Shown here piece after piece: positions 14,101 to 28,335 of a stretch of 64,000 nt of DNA (position 1 is the stretch's first letter; the number at the start of each line of letters is the position of its first letter). The stretch spans positions 34,305,722 through 34,369,721 of the forward strand of contig CM050654.1 in assembly GCA_027574665.1 (NCBI GenBank), given 5' to 3'. The notes beneath the pieces are model-generated. The model made no database searches and was not told where the DNA came from. It worked only from the letters and a program-made list of their open reading frames with translations. A program made the translations under genes and the position numbers. This DNA comes from Rhynochetos jubatus. Lineage: Eukaryota; Chordata; Aves; Eurypygiformes; Rhynochetidae.

Positions 14101-17100
14101 TGAGGCTGGTGCTTAATTACTTCCCTGGGCTGAGTGTATCTGTAAAAATTACTTTCCCCCATTTCTGAGTGGATAGCAGTAATATATTCACAATACCTAA
14201 ATGTTGAGGGTGTTTGGGGTCCGGAAGGTAAAGAAAAACCTGCCTCTATGTCACCACCTGGCTTCCCAGCCTCACCAGTTGGCAGCTTAGCCTCCAGATC
14301 AACAATGGTGGCTCAGACCTCCCTCTGCAGCTATGGGGCCAGTGACCAGGGCCACAGAGTCCTGTGCCCATGCCTTCAGCTTCTCTGGCACATCCAGGAC
14401 TGGCATCAACATTAGGTACATGTGCTCCTCCCAAACTGCCCAGCTAGAAAAACCCACCACTCTGGCACCTCCACTACCTACGCCACAGACTCAGACGGGT
14501 TTCAGCAGCCCAGGAACGGTCAGGAATTGCTAAAGCAGAAGCACAACCATGGCCTGGGAAGTTTCCCCCAAGTGAGGTTGTGCTACGGGAGGTTGGTGGT
14601 GAGGTGCAGCTTCTTGTCCATCATATGCTTGCTGAACCATTGGTTGCATGTATGGCCAGAACACCAAAATCTAGCAATTCATTCAAAAGGGTGCAGATAT
14701 GTGTAGCAACTACCCAGCTATTTAGCCATCCTGCTTAGCTACCAGGTCCCTGTGTACTTCCCACTGTCCCTGGGAGAGGAGGAATTACTCCTCTCTGAAG
14801 ACTACCTTTGGCTGTAGACACATTGGCAGCCTCTGCGTAGGAGAGATTGCTGGGCACCACAGCTGCTGCAGGATGGAAACCCTGCGAGAGGATCAAGTGT
14901 TGTGCCTCTGTTTCCCACAAATACCTGGGGGAAAAGCAGTGTTTGGAGCTGCAGGGAGAGCAACTGTTTGAAACTGCTCTGGCAAGTGCTGTGCATGATA
15001 CCAATCTCAATCAGGTTACAAAATCCAAATTTTCAAGATACATTTATCTTGTGAATAAGCCATCCATTCATTATTCTTCCATTAGTGCATTTGGAAGATG
15101 AATTGATCTATGCAATTACCTTAGTTTTTTTAAGTAGGATGAACTAAAATTCATGATGTCAAAGGGTGATTTTCCATCTGAGCATCAAAAATGGAAAGGG
15201 ACAAAGGAGACAAAATTTGCTCAAATTCTTCACTACCTGAAAGCAAGAAGTGGCACAGCTTTTTGGGTTGATATAAGAGAAAGCTGTAATGAGGAATTAA
15301 AGAATCTGGGCTAGGCTGTAGTAAAGAGCTCTGACTCCCACAGATTTACAATATACATTTTGCGTAGTACTGTCAAAATCAAAGACACATCAAAGAAAAA
15401 TTCTTCAGGTACGATAAAAGTCTGTAATTGGCCTTTAGCAGTACTATCCATAAATGCATTATCCTTTTCTACTTCTACTGTTATAGCACATTAGGCAAAT
15501 ACCCAGAGTGGATTTTCAGTGTATTATTTCAGAGGATTAAGAGGTTTTTGTACAAATATAAATATATACAATGTATATGCACACATAAATATAGCTGAAT
15601 AAAATTGATTCAAGACAAGTGAAGACATTATTTTCTACGCAGAGACTGGGAGGAACTGAGAATGATCCAAGAGCACGAGAAGAAATCTATCCCAGAAATC
15701 TAGCTCCTTAAACATATATGTATTGCTGAGGAGGAAAAAACCAACTGTGGGGGAATAGTTTTCATCTAAAGACTTAATCTTACTTTCCTTTTTATTAAAA
15801 TGCATTGATTTCAGCAGTCAAGAATAATGGGCATTAAAGGATTTGAATCAGGAACACTCAGATGGGATGACCACATTTGGACAAAGAGTTCTATTTCTGT
15901 ACACCCCTAAACTGTAAGCCAACAAGTTGCACAAGCCAAATGCCTGGCTTCATCCTAGGCCCTAAAGAACTCAAACCCACCATTGACTTGATTTGCTGCC
16001 CAGGATGCATTCCTGGGTGTGATATGTATATCACCATATGCTTTATGCAAGAATTCAATATTTAGCTTAAGTGTTTGCACAGACCAGCTCAAAGAGAAAT
16101 AATAAAGGCTGACAGATTCTAATGTATAAAGTACTTTCTATAGAAACATCAGGTGACAGGTTTGATTTTCTCTCTTACATACAAGAAAAATACTTATTCT
16201 GGTTAAGGCTTGTGCCTTTACAATTTCATTTGTGTTATGCCTGCTGACGTGGGAGAGAATCTGACCTTACTGGAAGACCGAATTGTCTTTTAGCCCCAAG
16301 GCAGAATAGGAATATTTCTTTTGACCTCCCTGGCCACAGATTGGGCTCAGAGCTTGCTTTGTTGCAATGAAAGGTGACTCTCTCTAGGTTTTCTCTGTGA
16401 TTAAGGTTTGATGGTACTGGGCTGGCGGCTGGCACCAGTTTTTCTGTACTCAGTGTTGCAATAGAACTATACTGGAAAGACAAAAAATTACTGATTGCCT
16501 CACGGGCATGGTATAAAGCCAAGCCCCTGAATCTCATAGGCAGCTATAGAAGGTAATTATGCCATGTACATCCTAAAAATAAGAGGAAGGTGAGGGTTAA
16601 AGCTGGAAATTTCTGTGTTCCCTTCCACCCGTCTCCTCTCTTTAGACCTAAGTGCAGCCTAGTCGCAGTTACTAGGGTTTATGTGCTTGCCATCCTTCTA
16701 CCAGCAGAACAAGGGCTACGTTTCTCATGAGTATTTGGAAGCAGTATCACCTCTTTCATTTCAAGATCTGTACTCAGATACTCCAGTGCCTGCTACTGAT
16801 ACATAGTGATAAGTCTTAAGTACATGGCTAGTTAGTTTTTTCTTTGCAGAGCCTCAGATAGATTCAGCTTTGTTTTGCATTTGCTTTCATTGGAAGAAAT
16901 CCTGGCACAGGTCTTTCACCACAGCTACTCTACCATGAGAAGAGACTGTGCTGGCAGAAGTAAGAGACTGCTTCTGCCAAGGGAATAAGGGGTGGGGGGG
17001 AGAGCTTCTCACATATAAATATATCTAAGGAATTCAAGGCCTGATAGGAACATAAAATCACCAAAGATCAACATCTCTGTGAGAGTAATGATTGCATATG

Positions 17101-20100
17101 AGCTGTGTATTGGCACAATAACTTCTTTTTGGCCAAAGTATAACCTGTTCTGGGTTATTGTACATCTTTCTAGGAGTTATCTAGTTGTCATCTCAAGAGG
17201 AAGGCGGCTCTGGTACCCACCATCACCTGCAATAGCTTGTTCTGATGGTTAATTCCCCCCAAACATATAAAATCATTTGCCTCTTCTCTCCTTTCATCTC
17301 TTCAAAGACCTAAGAGGACCCTCCCTTCTGTCTAATTTAGGGTTTTCACTTTTGCTTTATGTCCAGTTTGTTTCTCCTATAAATGTAGGTTCTTTTATTG
17401 CCTTTCACTGCCAAGGGTAGTCAGTATGCCAGATTGGGTTCTTTTGGTCTCTTGCTGCTAGATATTGCAAATTATGTCTTTGTGGCTCTTCTGTGCCACC
17501 TCTCCATTTTCCAGCAGTGTTGTATGCAGAAGTGTGTGCAGTTTATACTAAAAATTGAACTTCTTTAGACAGAGAAAGGCTATGACCAGGCCAGCTGTCA
17601 GATGCTGAGCTTCACTGCAGTCTCCCAGCTGACTTTAAAAATGTGTGTACTCGTCTTCCCCTATGTAAAGCCAGCAGGGCTCTGCAGCAACAAGGGGACA
17701 GGTTGGAGACACACTCTTACATGGAATGGCATTGAACAGACACAAACAAGTATTTCTTATTCTCCCTAGAGTTCTGGAAATCAAGCCACAAAACCTAGAA
17801 ATGCTATTTCTTCTTTTTATTATTTATCTTATGGTTGAGAAGTCCAAGATCCAAAAATCTGGAATTTCTCTTCCTATTTTCCCTAGGGAGTTGATCTGTC
17901 AGATCTTCCCTCTGCGTGTTCAGCATGAATGACCCTGACATAAAGCACAGCTCTGATTACAGCATTCAGAAAAGTCACTACTTAGGGAGAAGATCAATGT
18001 TTTGAGCACTTAGCCAGGACATGGGAGACTGAGTTTCATAATTCATAGGACAACATAAGGCCAGGAGAAAGGCAAGGACCTTCTCTCATCCTGCATGTTT
18101 CATTATGGCTAGTTCACCATGATGGTTCTGGATGTCATGCTGAAGAGTTTAATTCCTCTCATGCACAATCCAGAGTGTAGAGCTACTTAAAGCTGGTCTC
18201 TGTGTTCAATTCTGAGAGACAAATACCTAAAAAATGGATGCTGCAAGTCACTGCATCAGCAAGTAAATCTTCTAGGAACATAGAACTAAACACGATGATA
18301 GAAAGTACTGTGTCATCTAGGAAAGCAGAAAACAAACTTTAAATCTTCATACGTATATTAAAATCTTCTGTATACAAAATTAATCATCTTAATGAATATT
18401 GATTGGCTCACCAAATGGTAAGAGCAAAGAAAAGTCTATCATCTTCTAAAACTGAAGAGTGTGCCAGGACAAGTACAGCCTCTTTTCAGACCATTTCCGA
18501 GACAGAATAAGCTTAGCACTGACAGTAGCACAGTCTGTGAAGTACTTGTTTTCATTCAATGCATCAAAACACATATTGAAAGACATGATGAATCTCTGTG
18601 CCCCACAGCGAATGAAGGACTTGTCACTGTCATTGAACATCTGACTCCAAAAACTACATGAGTGGCTGTTGCGCGGTTGTTGTACTTCATTTCATCAGGA
18701 TGTTTTTGCCCCAGAATTGCTTGACTCATCACTACCTGCACAGTGCCAATCTCATACACAGCTCAGGACCCCACCTAAGTCAGTCATCATTAGTGCACTC
18801 ACCTAATACCAACTGTCTTTACTCCGGGTTTAAGCAACATGAAGAAATCAAGCCGACCATTCTGCATTTTACAGGGATTGAAGGGATTTTGCTGCCAATT
18901 CCCCTCAGATTTCTTCATCTACCTGAACTTCACTTTTAGTGCAACAAAAGTTCTTTCAATTACAGATTTAGACGATGATGTGCTGCATTTTAATGATAAT
19001 CTTCTGGAGTTTGAAGGCTAGGAACAAGAAGTGTTCTTGACTACAGTTGTACCTTAAGGGAATGAAGCACTGTCAGCTAAAAAAGGGGGGGGAAAAAAAA
19101 AAACTATTTCAGTTTTATTAAAATTGTTCCTAAAGGGGCATATTGTACACTCAGAATAACTGAATTGATGTGCAGAGAGGTGCTCTGCATTCACGTTGGT
19201 AGCACCAAAAGAAGGACTTAGCCTATGAGCTTTACTAAGAGATATTTGAATTTCAGAAATACCATAAGGAGCAAGGGAGCCAACAGATCTGCTTAAAGAG
19301 TATTTTGTCCTCAGACATACAGTTGACTTTTTTCTGGTTTAAATCTGCTTCTGTGTTTGCATGCCTGAACAGGTGAAAATTTCTCCACTTCCCATATCTT
19401 CAATTGTTTCCAGAAAGAAGCTGGCAGGAATAACATAAACTATACCCCAAGATCACAACCTAAGACAGATATAATGACAAGGCAAGAGCAGCTGGTTATT
19501 TTCTCAAAAAATTCCTTTTGTTCCTACAAGGAGAGAGACAACCCTTGAAAATCTCAATTTTCTTCCTTGCATCTTTCTTAAATGTAGACTATAGTATCAT
19601 ACTCAGCTATGTCTCAAGTCTTTCATCGTTCCAATAAATCAACGTGTTTAAATTTAGGATTAAGCACTGAGTGGCACTAGGAGAAAAGCTTAATTTATCA
19701 TTTACTCTATTGACTAACAATTTGTATGCTTTGCTCCATAATATCACTCCAGTGAAGGTTTTTGCCTTAGAAACTGTTAATTATGGTCCAGCTTTTGAAC
19801 ATTTTTATCCTGGGACATCTGTTTGAATTCTGGAAGTCATGCTGATGGTAGTACTTTGATTCATAATGAATTGCACATCACTTCACAAGTGGACCCCTGG
19901 GGACCACAAGGCTCCTCCTGATTCTTGGGGGAAGCTAATGTAACTGCATCTTCCTCTTACTGAACACATACCACCTCCTTTTGCCATTAATACATCTGTG
20001 ACGGCTTATTTGGGATTAAAACTGGGAGTTTTTATGGACAAAATGTCTTTCTTTGTCTTAATTTGGTGCTCCACACTATTAGGCAACTTATCACATCCTT

Positions 20101-21235
20101 TGTCACACAGGGTGTTTCCCAATGCTGATATGAAACTGTTGAGGCAATGCTAATATAAATTTAGATAAGTATATATGGTTTCCTAAAGTTATCAAATTCA
20201 GTTACTCTCAAAAATCTCTCGGGATCTGAACAAAGAAATAATACAAACTAGAGAGATTTCAAATTATTATCCCTTATGGTTTAAAATAATAAAATTTCTT
20301 TCCTTTTTGGTTTTAAGGTAATTTCTCTAATTTTTGCTGTAGAACAGATTTTCTGTCTTGGAGAGGTCTCTTTCCCCATGCCTGCCATGCCCTTTCCAAT
20401 CTCTGCCAAGCCTTTTTCTTGTTAACATAGAAAAAAAGAAAAAAAAAAAAAAAGACAGATTACAGATAATAAAGTTTTCTCTGCAGAGGCAAAAGTACCA
20501 AATGTCTGTAAAAGAAGCAAGTAAATAAAGATAAACAGTGGCCTGGGACATCTCCAGCTGGATGATTCATCATCTAGCTGCTTCTCTGAGATATGTTTCA
20601 TGCTAACAACATTCATGCCATACACCCAGGCTCGGGCATGACACGGCCTGCCATGAAAGAATAAACAACCTCCTGCTCTACTTGAGAACTCTGTCTAAGC
20701 TGCATTATTATCTGCTATTACTACATTAAATTGCCAGAAAATTAGTCCTTTCTTATATGATTCTACATCAGCCTCAACAACTTATTTTTGCCTATGTAAA
20801 ATTCTAGCACTTCCTAATCTTTTAGCTCTACTTGTCCTAGAATTTCTTTTTATTATTCATTCAATGCCTCATGTAAAAAATATGATGTCAGGTCTTTAGG
20901 GAAGGGACCATGAGAAAGAATGAGGACAGTATCAAGCACCGGGAATACAATCTGAATTAACATCTCCTCAGTTATGACACTGATGAGGCAAGTGTAAATT
21001 GCAGTTGACCAAAAAAAGTATCTAAAAAGCACATTAAAAGGGTTTGATCCAGCATATTCCACCAGTTACAAACACAGGTTTTAGTGCCTTTTTAGTGTCT
21101 TGAATGACATAAAACGATATACAAGGATGGTTCAAACAATTCATGCCATCTTGATGAGACTAGGTGGCTAAAATGGGATTGTCATGAATGCAAATTCAGG
21201 ACTGGGCATCTGCATCCCCTTTCACATCAATGATA
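8126..21235. other. Gene-free AT-rich sequence
   Basis: Poly-A runs lie at 9,817-9,830, 10,121-10,134 and about 20,430-20,452. CCAAATTTTGGGT occurs twice (8,666 and 8,694), and AAGCTTATCA is duplicated near 12,681. A stretch at 18,440-19,020 is open in several frames but unidentified. I see no exon with a known domain. Confidence 0.65.
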
Positions 21236-21295
21236 CATAAGAATGGTCCTTCTGGGCCAGAGCAGAAAGCCATATATTTCAGTATCCTGTTGCTG
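21236..21295 (+). mobile_element. Ancient amniote repeat scrap (CR1/L3-like)
   Basis: The text CATAAGAATGGTCCTTCTGG, then GCCAGAGCAGAAAGCCAT and CAGTATCCTGT, resembles a repeat I remember from turtle and crocodile genomes (cataagaa-ggcca-actgggtcaga, ending agtatcctgt). The match covers about 55 bp with many substitutions. The family name is inference. Confidence 0.45.
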
Positions 21296-24200
21296 TTTCA
21301 TATGTGTTCTTTTAGTACAAACAAAAAATTAAAGTTATTACCTGTCTAAGGCTGCTGAAGATTCACTTTGTGCTTAAGTGTTGTTATGGAAAATGCCAAA
21401 CATAACTATTATTGCCGTGTAACTGCAGTAATGAGGAAATTGAGAGACACAAAATCAGTTTAAACACTAAAGAACAAGGTGTCATAGTCCACCATAATGT
21501 TAATGAAGGTCTACAGTTGCAGAGGTGGTATTGTATGGAGGAGGATGCACAGATTGAGAAGCATACTAATGCAGCATAAGGTGTATAAAGCATGGACTGA
21601 ACACATGGTGCTGCTAATGACTGTTGCCGTGTGGAAAAAGGAATTACCCAGTCAAAAAAATGACAAAAGATGATAACCAGTAAGAACATATATAAAACAA
21701 CATACAAGAAACCGGTTAAATCTACATGAAGTGAAATTGTAACTTGAACTCTTTACACTCAGCCAGTCAGGCACACTGTGCTGAGGTGTCAGTTGGACAT
21801 TTGCCATGTTTTGAATGAGTACATATTATATATATTTGCCTATCATATTTGTCACGTAATACAGAGCTTTGAATAAAAAACCACAAATATTTGTTTGGGT
21901 AAGAGTTTAAAACTGGTTCATGGATGGAAAAAAACAAGGACCTTGGAGCAGCAGACAGACCCTGAAGGGGCTGGTCAATATGGGTTCAGGATTCCTCACT
22001 GGCTGCAGCCCCTGGCAGGTCTCAGCCTGCAACAGCCCCATGGTGAGCATGAATTGCAGGCTTTCTGCAGAGTAAAGGTCTGAGCAAGAACCACTTCTAT
22101 GTACAGACCAACAGTTTACCTGAAAATTAGCTGTAACATGGTCAGTACCAGGACGGGCAGTGTGGATAGATGAGGAGCGTGCCAAAAGGCTTCCTGTTAA
22201 ACTTAACCAGCGCGCAAACAGCAGCACGACGGATCGAAGTTTTCCAACATATATAACAAAGACGAAGAAAAACTGCTAAATTAGTTTGCCTGTGTAACAA
22301 AGTACAGTGGTTAATGATGTGTAATTCACAGTGCTTTGCTTCCAATGATTGATGAAACACTGATATCACAAAATGGGCTTTCCCACTTCAGTCTCTGATG
22401 CCAATTTTTAATTCTGACTAATCTGCAATTCGTCCCAAACTTCTTCCCTGCCCAGGTCAGGTTTAGCCCAGGAACTAGATTAGAAAGTCATCCTTGGGCC
22501 TCAAGCCTGGTCTTTAGTTATCCCATAAATGCACACCCTGTAATCCCCTTTCATACACTGAGCAAAGTCTGGTTTTAAACTACTTCAAGTTCTCCTTGCT
22601 CATATTGGCTGTCCCAGAGTCTCACCTTCAGTGGGTGGCAAGTTTCTTCTCATTTTGACTTTGTACGGACTGAAACAGCCTGTTTTCTAGATAAAAGCAT
22701 CTCTGATTTTTGCAAAATTAATTTGAATTTAAACTTTGCCTTTCATATTAAAAAAAAAGCAAATGCATATTTGGCTTCTTTATTGTCATATTGGCTATAT
22801 CTCTGCAGCCCCCAGTAACAAATGTAGGGTTTTTCTCTGACTATTCATTGAACCCAGCAGTATACAAGCTGTTTCCAACCAAAAATCACATTTTCGCTTT
22901 CCCCAGGTGACATGCCTGGTCTCACTATCAGCCCCACAGAAACTGCAACACCCCACAGGAGCCTCCTTGGTGCTTTAAACTAGATCCCAGACAAGCTCTG
23001 AACTCAACGCTTAATAAAATATAACAGCATTTCCTGGAGGGTGGGAAAATGTGTCTCATTTGATGGGAAGATGAATGGGCTTGAGTAAACATTGAACATA
23101 CTGTAACTAAAAACAGCCTAGTAGCAGCACAGCTCGTCTCTTCACCTCACGGAAATTATGTTTGCAGGTCGTGGCAATGCACTTACCTGCCTGGGATGCT
23201 GTAGGACCTGGCCTCACACATTCTCCCAGCTGCTCTCTTCCTCCTCAGATAGGTACCCCATACAACCGAAACCGGGGTGCACATCCTGGAGATCACTTGT
23301 GATGTAACCTCATGATTTCCCAGACTAAGCAGGGCTCAGAGACTTGCTGAGGAAATTCCTTCTCTCCCACAGTACAGAGAAGGCAAAGCTATCACAGGGG
23401 GAAAAACAAACAAACAAAACCAAACAAACCACACCCACACACCCCCAACCCACACCCCCCCCCCAAAAAAAAAAAAACCCCACAAAAAAAACGCCAAAAC
23501 AAATCCAGAACATTATGGTTTCGAGGCAAGCAGCAGAAATCTTTTTAGGTGTAGAGTCCTGTTTCAGTCATCTTTCATCCCAGCTTGACTGCTCCTCACC
23601 GCACTCCCAGTCCCACCAGCAGCTCTAATTGAAGTTTGAGAAAGCATAAGACTTTGTTCAACAACCTGTCTTTATGGCACTTCAGGGAATATTTTATCAC
23701 TGCTCCAAGACTTTGTACAACACAACTTTTCAATGCCGTAGTGTTTTGAAACTTCTACATGACAAACTTGCCAAGGAATGCAACTTTTACTGGTTGAGAG
23801 ACAGCAGACTCAGCCCTCAGCAGGTGTGGATAGGATCAAGCCTAACAATTGAAATTCACACTCTTAAAAATTTACCTTAAGAGGGATATAATTTTTGTTC
23901 CAATTATAGTTAGAATATATCATTTCATTGCAAACTATAGCATTTCCTGAAATATTTAACTTGTAACAATTTGATAAAGCCCACAAGGTGGGATCTCAAG
24001 CATTTGCTGGTCAAATGTAACCAGATCATATTGTATTACTATATTGTCTCTGCTGCTAGCTTATTATCTGTTGATAATTTTCACAGCAACATGATTTACT
24101 TTTCTTTAAACTTGATTGTTCCAAAAAAATCTTTTGGGGCTTCTAAAGAATCTTTCCTCCGAATGTGAAAAACTGTTCTTTGAGTCACACTTCCTAATGT

Positions 24201-27200
24201 TCTTAAAGCTGGGATTTGGCCATTTTCCTTCCACTTACCACCTCTGTCTTCATCTGGTTTGCCTGGGTTTCATGTTAAAGCCATCAGTTCTAATGAGCAT
24301 CCTTCCATCTCATTTTGTTGTGTATCAGCACATTCAAATTGAGCTCTTCATGAACAGCCGTGCATTAACTTCTATCTGTTTCAGTTGGCATCAAAGCCTG
24401 AGCATTTTCTAGCCTCCACTAGCTCTGTTACTCAGCATTTTGTAGGATTTGGTGTGAAAGACACATGTATTTGTGACTAACCCAAGCATGAAAATTTTCA
24501 GGGTCTACCTTTAATTTAGAAAGTGCTGGAAAAGAAAGAAGAAGACAAAAGTAACTGCAAGTAACTAGGTCTTCCGAAGCTTCAGCTCGTTTCCTTTACT
24601 GGTCTACAAGGCAGCACTCATATGTTGTGAGAAGATGTAAGAAATGTTTTGCAGCTATTGCAGCTTTCTAAGTGACAGCCCAAGACAGATCCTGGAGCCA
24701 CAGCTCCCACTTGGCTGCGGGCAAATCCTCAAACAGCAGTACTCACATGTACCAACAGATGGTTCCTCTCCCATGTTTACATCTTCCTCCTCTGAAATGA
24801 AAGTATTTTGTTCAGTCCAGCTTGAAGAGTAATGTTTTATCACAACAGACACATTTCTGTTTCCAAATTAATAATTCAGCATTCCCCAATAATTCTCTAA
24901 AGGACATAAGCTCTCCAACAGGAGTTGGCTATAATACGTGGCTAAAGAACTCCACTTGTGAGTCATTACAGCATGAGACATCAGTTGTTGAATTTGATGA
25001 GTGTTGACACTGGACCCGAGTCCTTCCATGTTTTATCATTAAAACTACCTCAGGTTTCTCATCCCAAAGAAAGTAACTGGGGAAAACAACCACTTCTGAT
25101 TTATTTTTCTTAACCTTAGGAATGAGAAAAACATTGACTGTCTTAAATAATTAAGTTTTTGTCTGCAAGATCATTACTATACTCTGTGTAAAATCTATGG
25201 CATCTCCTAGGTACCCCTTAATGTTTTCTGAACCCAGTCTATATGTGCATTAGACACTTGGCATTAATCTACAGACAGTAAAAATGCAAGGTCATTTTGA
25301 AGATAGGAAAAATCAGACAAGCATCTTTCAAATCTGTATCTAGTTCTTTCCACTCATTAAAGTTCAATTGGTGAAAACTATTGGTCTTCCTTAATCTTTT
25401 AACAGGGGGAAGTATACCATACACAGACCATCTGGTGGTGAGTAACGGGTTAGCCACAGAGGGCTTATAGGGGCTCATAACAAACTAGCCTAATATTGCC
25501 CAACAGCTGTCAGTTCTGTTTATGAAAGGCAAGTTTACATCTGAGTGATCCCATTCCTTGGGCTGACCCTTTCGAATAAGTGGTATAATAGTCCAAATGT
25601 GTTGGGAGAATTTTCTACAAGAAACAATTATAAGCAGGTGCCCTGTGAGAGCAAACGAACTTCATTGCTCATACAGTAAATTATAATATCTTTCCATGGC
25701 AAGCTGTGTTTTTCATCACAGGAGGATCTATTGCTTACTTCAGAAACTCCAGGGTGATAAACCTGTCTGAGGGAAATTCACTTTGCCATCATAAAGCACA
25801 AAACAAGTAATTTGACCAAAGATGCTAAGTGAACTTACGGAGCCCAGCTCTAAAGAACGCCACCTTTAATGTTAACGACCTGACCTTTGAAAAATATCAT
25901 TCATCACATCAATCAACAAAAACACTAAAACATTTCAGGTATTCCTGATAATTAAAATAATTACATCTGATTGATTAAATTAGCAATCAAAAAAATTGGT
26001 AAATTTAATATCATAGGTTTAGCATACAGGATGCATGTATTTCACAGCATCATTTTAAGTAGTCCTCCATTTTCCATTTATAAGATATTTTGTGAATAAC
26101 CCTTGGTTTTGTCACCCTTTTTTGTGGTTTGGAGAGATTAAAGCTTCACTACTACTTTACTTACTGTCTTCTAAGGACATACATCTTTATATGCAGTTTG
26201 TGAGGCAGAAAGACCTGGATACTTAGAGATGGAGTAATGTTAGCTTTAAAAATATTTATAGCATCCTTTCTTCTTTTAAATTACACCTGTCAGTCAAACA
26301 CAGCACTCACTGAAGAAACCTCAATCCAAAACCTGTGCAGTTTGAACTAACTTCGGTATTTCTGCAAAAGAACATAGATTGCTTATTTTGCCTGCAGAGC
26401 AACAGATGACCTTGTATTGATCACATTTTTTTTTCATTTGACTGCTCTTTTTTTATCTTTCAGACATCAGCATGCTTTACAGATGGGCATAGAATATTAT
26501 CCATCCGTTTCACACCAGAAAATCTAAAATCCATGTGGCAGAAGTGACCCAAATCACCACCAATGCCAATGGAGCCATGTAGCAAGACCACTGGCAGGGC
26601 CTGAGAGAGACTAGAGCCAGCACATCAGGCACTGCCCAGGATGTGTGGCGAAGGTCCCTGACTCCCTCTTTGCAGTATCTCAGCCATTTGTCCCACAGAA
26701 AAGTTTTCCACTAAGTATTGTGTGAGAAAGATAGTTTTTACAGTCGTCTCATGATACATAATGCAGTAAACTTGTTCTGGTGTGCAAAAGCTTTCTGTTA
26801 GTAGTCTTATCAGAAAGCTAAGTTATGCCATCTCAGCAGATTTTAATATTTATGCCTTTCCTACAGTGCCTCTCAGTGTTATCAACCCCCAGCTAACCAT
26901 CCTTGCAAACAGCAAAAGCCACAATGTCCTCTTTAACAGTCTGTGAGTGAGTGACTGAGGTTTTAGATTTGACAGTGTGACATGATAAAAGGTATAACCC
27001 TCTTCTAAAGTCTGGGCTGATAGGCAAATACTAAAGATCCTTTCATCCTAACACCGCTATTTGCTTTTTTTCCTGTTCTTGAACATGCCCATAGGCTGCA
27101 CCGATTCTTCCAGTACCCCCAAAGGCGCAGTGGTCTTGCGCTTTTTTGTTTTATCTGTATTGACTGGCTGTGTGGCACCTTTCCCCTTTGCTACAGTAGC

Positions 27201-27599
27201 AGGGATTTGTGGTCACCACATACATGCACCTATTTCAATCACTAAAACAACTTTATGCATGACCCGGGTACAGAACTTAAATAATTTTCAGACAGCCGTT
27301 TTTTGCCTACCCTTGAAGAACAGCGTTGCCAGACAGCTGTATATAAACAACCCCTTTTGCTGCCCTTCCGTTGACAAAACAGTGTTCTCCAAGTCACAGA
27401 TATGATACCATTTCTCTTTGTTCCTCTTCACAGTGAAACTGGAAATAAGAAATACTATCATACCATCAGTGGTCTGGGAGTAGCTCATTAAATGACAGTG
27501 GAAGTACCACAGAATTTGTCTTGCTTTGGTCTTGTCTGTTGGCTCTAGCGTTACACAGACCTGTCTAAGGGGATGAAAGAGACAAAAATTTTAATGGCT
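21296..27599. other. Gene-free sequence
   Basis: Only the low-complexity tract at 23.4 kb stands out. A weak CCCAGACTAAGCAGGGCTC at about 23,319-23,337 recalls a 5S-like core but has no supporting context. Confidence 0.65.
23398..23500. repeat. CAAA/CCCA low-complexity tract
   Basis: (CAAA)n passes into CA- and C-rich sequence with a C run at about 23,455-23,463, and then A runs with CCCC. Reading frames across it are compositional. Confidence 0.9.
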
Positions 27600-28111
27600 T
27601 GTTCACCAGCCAGCAACTAAGCACCATGCAGACCTCCCCCTCCCAGGTGGAATGGGGGAGAGAACTGGAAAAAAACAAGTTCGTGTGTTGAGATAAATAC
27701 AAACATATAAATAAATGTAAAAGGATAAAATATACAAAACCAAGTGATGCACAGTGCAACAATTGCTCACCACCCAGTGAGTGATAGCCCATCCCCAAGC
27801 AGCAATTCCCTCCCCTAGGCCAACTGCAGTTTTATATCCCGAGCATGATGTCATATGGTATGGAATGTCCTTTTGGCCAGTTTGGGTCAGCTGTCCTGGC
27901 TGTGCTCCCTCCCAGGTTACTGTGCACCTTCTCACTGACAGAGCATGAGAAGCTGAAAAGTTCTTGACATAGTACAAGCACTACAACTATCTAGTAACTA
28001 CCTAGAAAACATCAGTGTGTTATTGACATTATTCTCATACTACATCCAAACCACAGCACTACAACAGCTATTAGGAAGAAAATTAACTCTATCCCCACTG
28101 AAACCAGAACC
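27600..28111 (-). mobile_element. Solo LTR of an avian endogenous retrovirus family, copy 1
   Basis: The plus strand contains CAGCCAGCAACTAAGCACC, TGGAATGGGGGAGAGAACTG, GATGCACAGTGCAACAATTG, ATGGTATGGAATGTCC, CAGTTTGGGTCAGCTGTCC and GAGAAGCTGAAAAG, and ends near CACTGAAACCAGAAC. These are landmarks of a dispersed avian LTR that I recall as ERVL-related. Sense is minus: a TATA-like box reads ATATAAAA on that strand at 27,830-27,837, after the 5' GGTTTCAGT end. No gag, pol or env sequence adjoins it, and I see no target-site duplication. The element has lost its coding capacity. Confidence 0.8.
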
Positions 28112-28135
28112 TTAGAGCTACCTCTTGCATCTGAC

Positions 28136-28335
28136 GGAACCACATAATAATGTTGGCTGGAAGCGACACCTGGAGGTTGTCCTGCCTGAAGCAGGACCAG
28201 CGAGCAGCTTGCTCAGGGCCTTCTCCAGTCAAGCCTTAAACATCTCCAGATATAGAGACTCTATCAACTTATTGGCAACCTGTTCTTGTGTTCAGCCCTT
28301 GGGATGAAAAACACCCCCAAAAACATCTCCATATT
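28136..28335 (-). mobile_element. Old CR1 LINE 3' fragment
   Basis: The plus strand shows the reversed CR1 3' region: TGTTGGCTGGAAGCGACACC, GCTCAGGGCCTTCTCCAGTC, CATCTCCAGATATAGAGACT, GGCAACCTGTTCTTGTGTTC and GGATGAAAAACACC. It matches an older CR1 subfamily than the 50.8 kb copy and has many substitutions. It lies 24 bp from the end of LTR copy 1. Confidence 0.85.

Noticed and set aside
23300..23345. Second 5S-like core (AGACTAAGCAGGGCTC)
   Set aside because: Only the TAAGCAGGG word fits; there is no upstream 5S context.
23325..23628. Open frames over the C/A-rich tract at 23.4 kb
   Set aside because: They are translated low-complexity sequence (Pro/Lys/Thr or Gly/Val/Phe runs).
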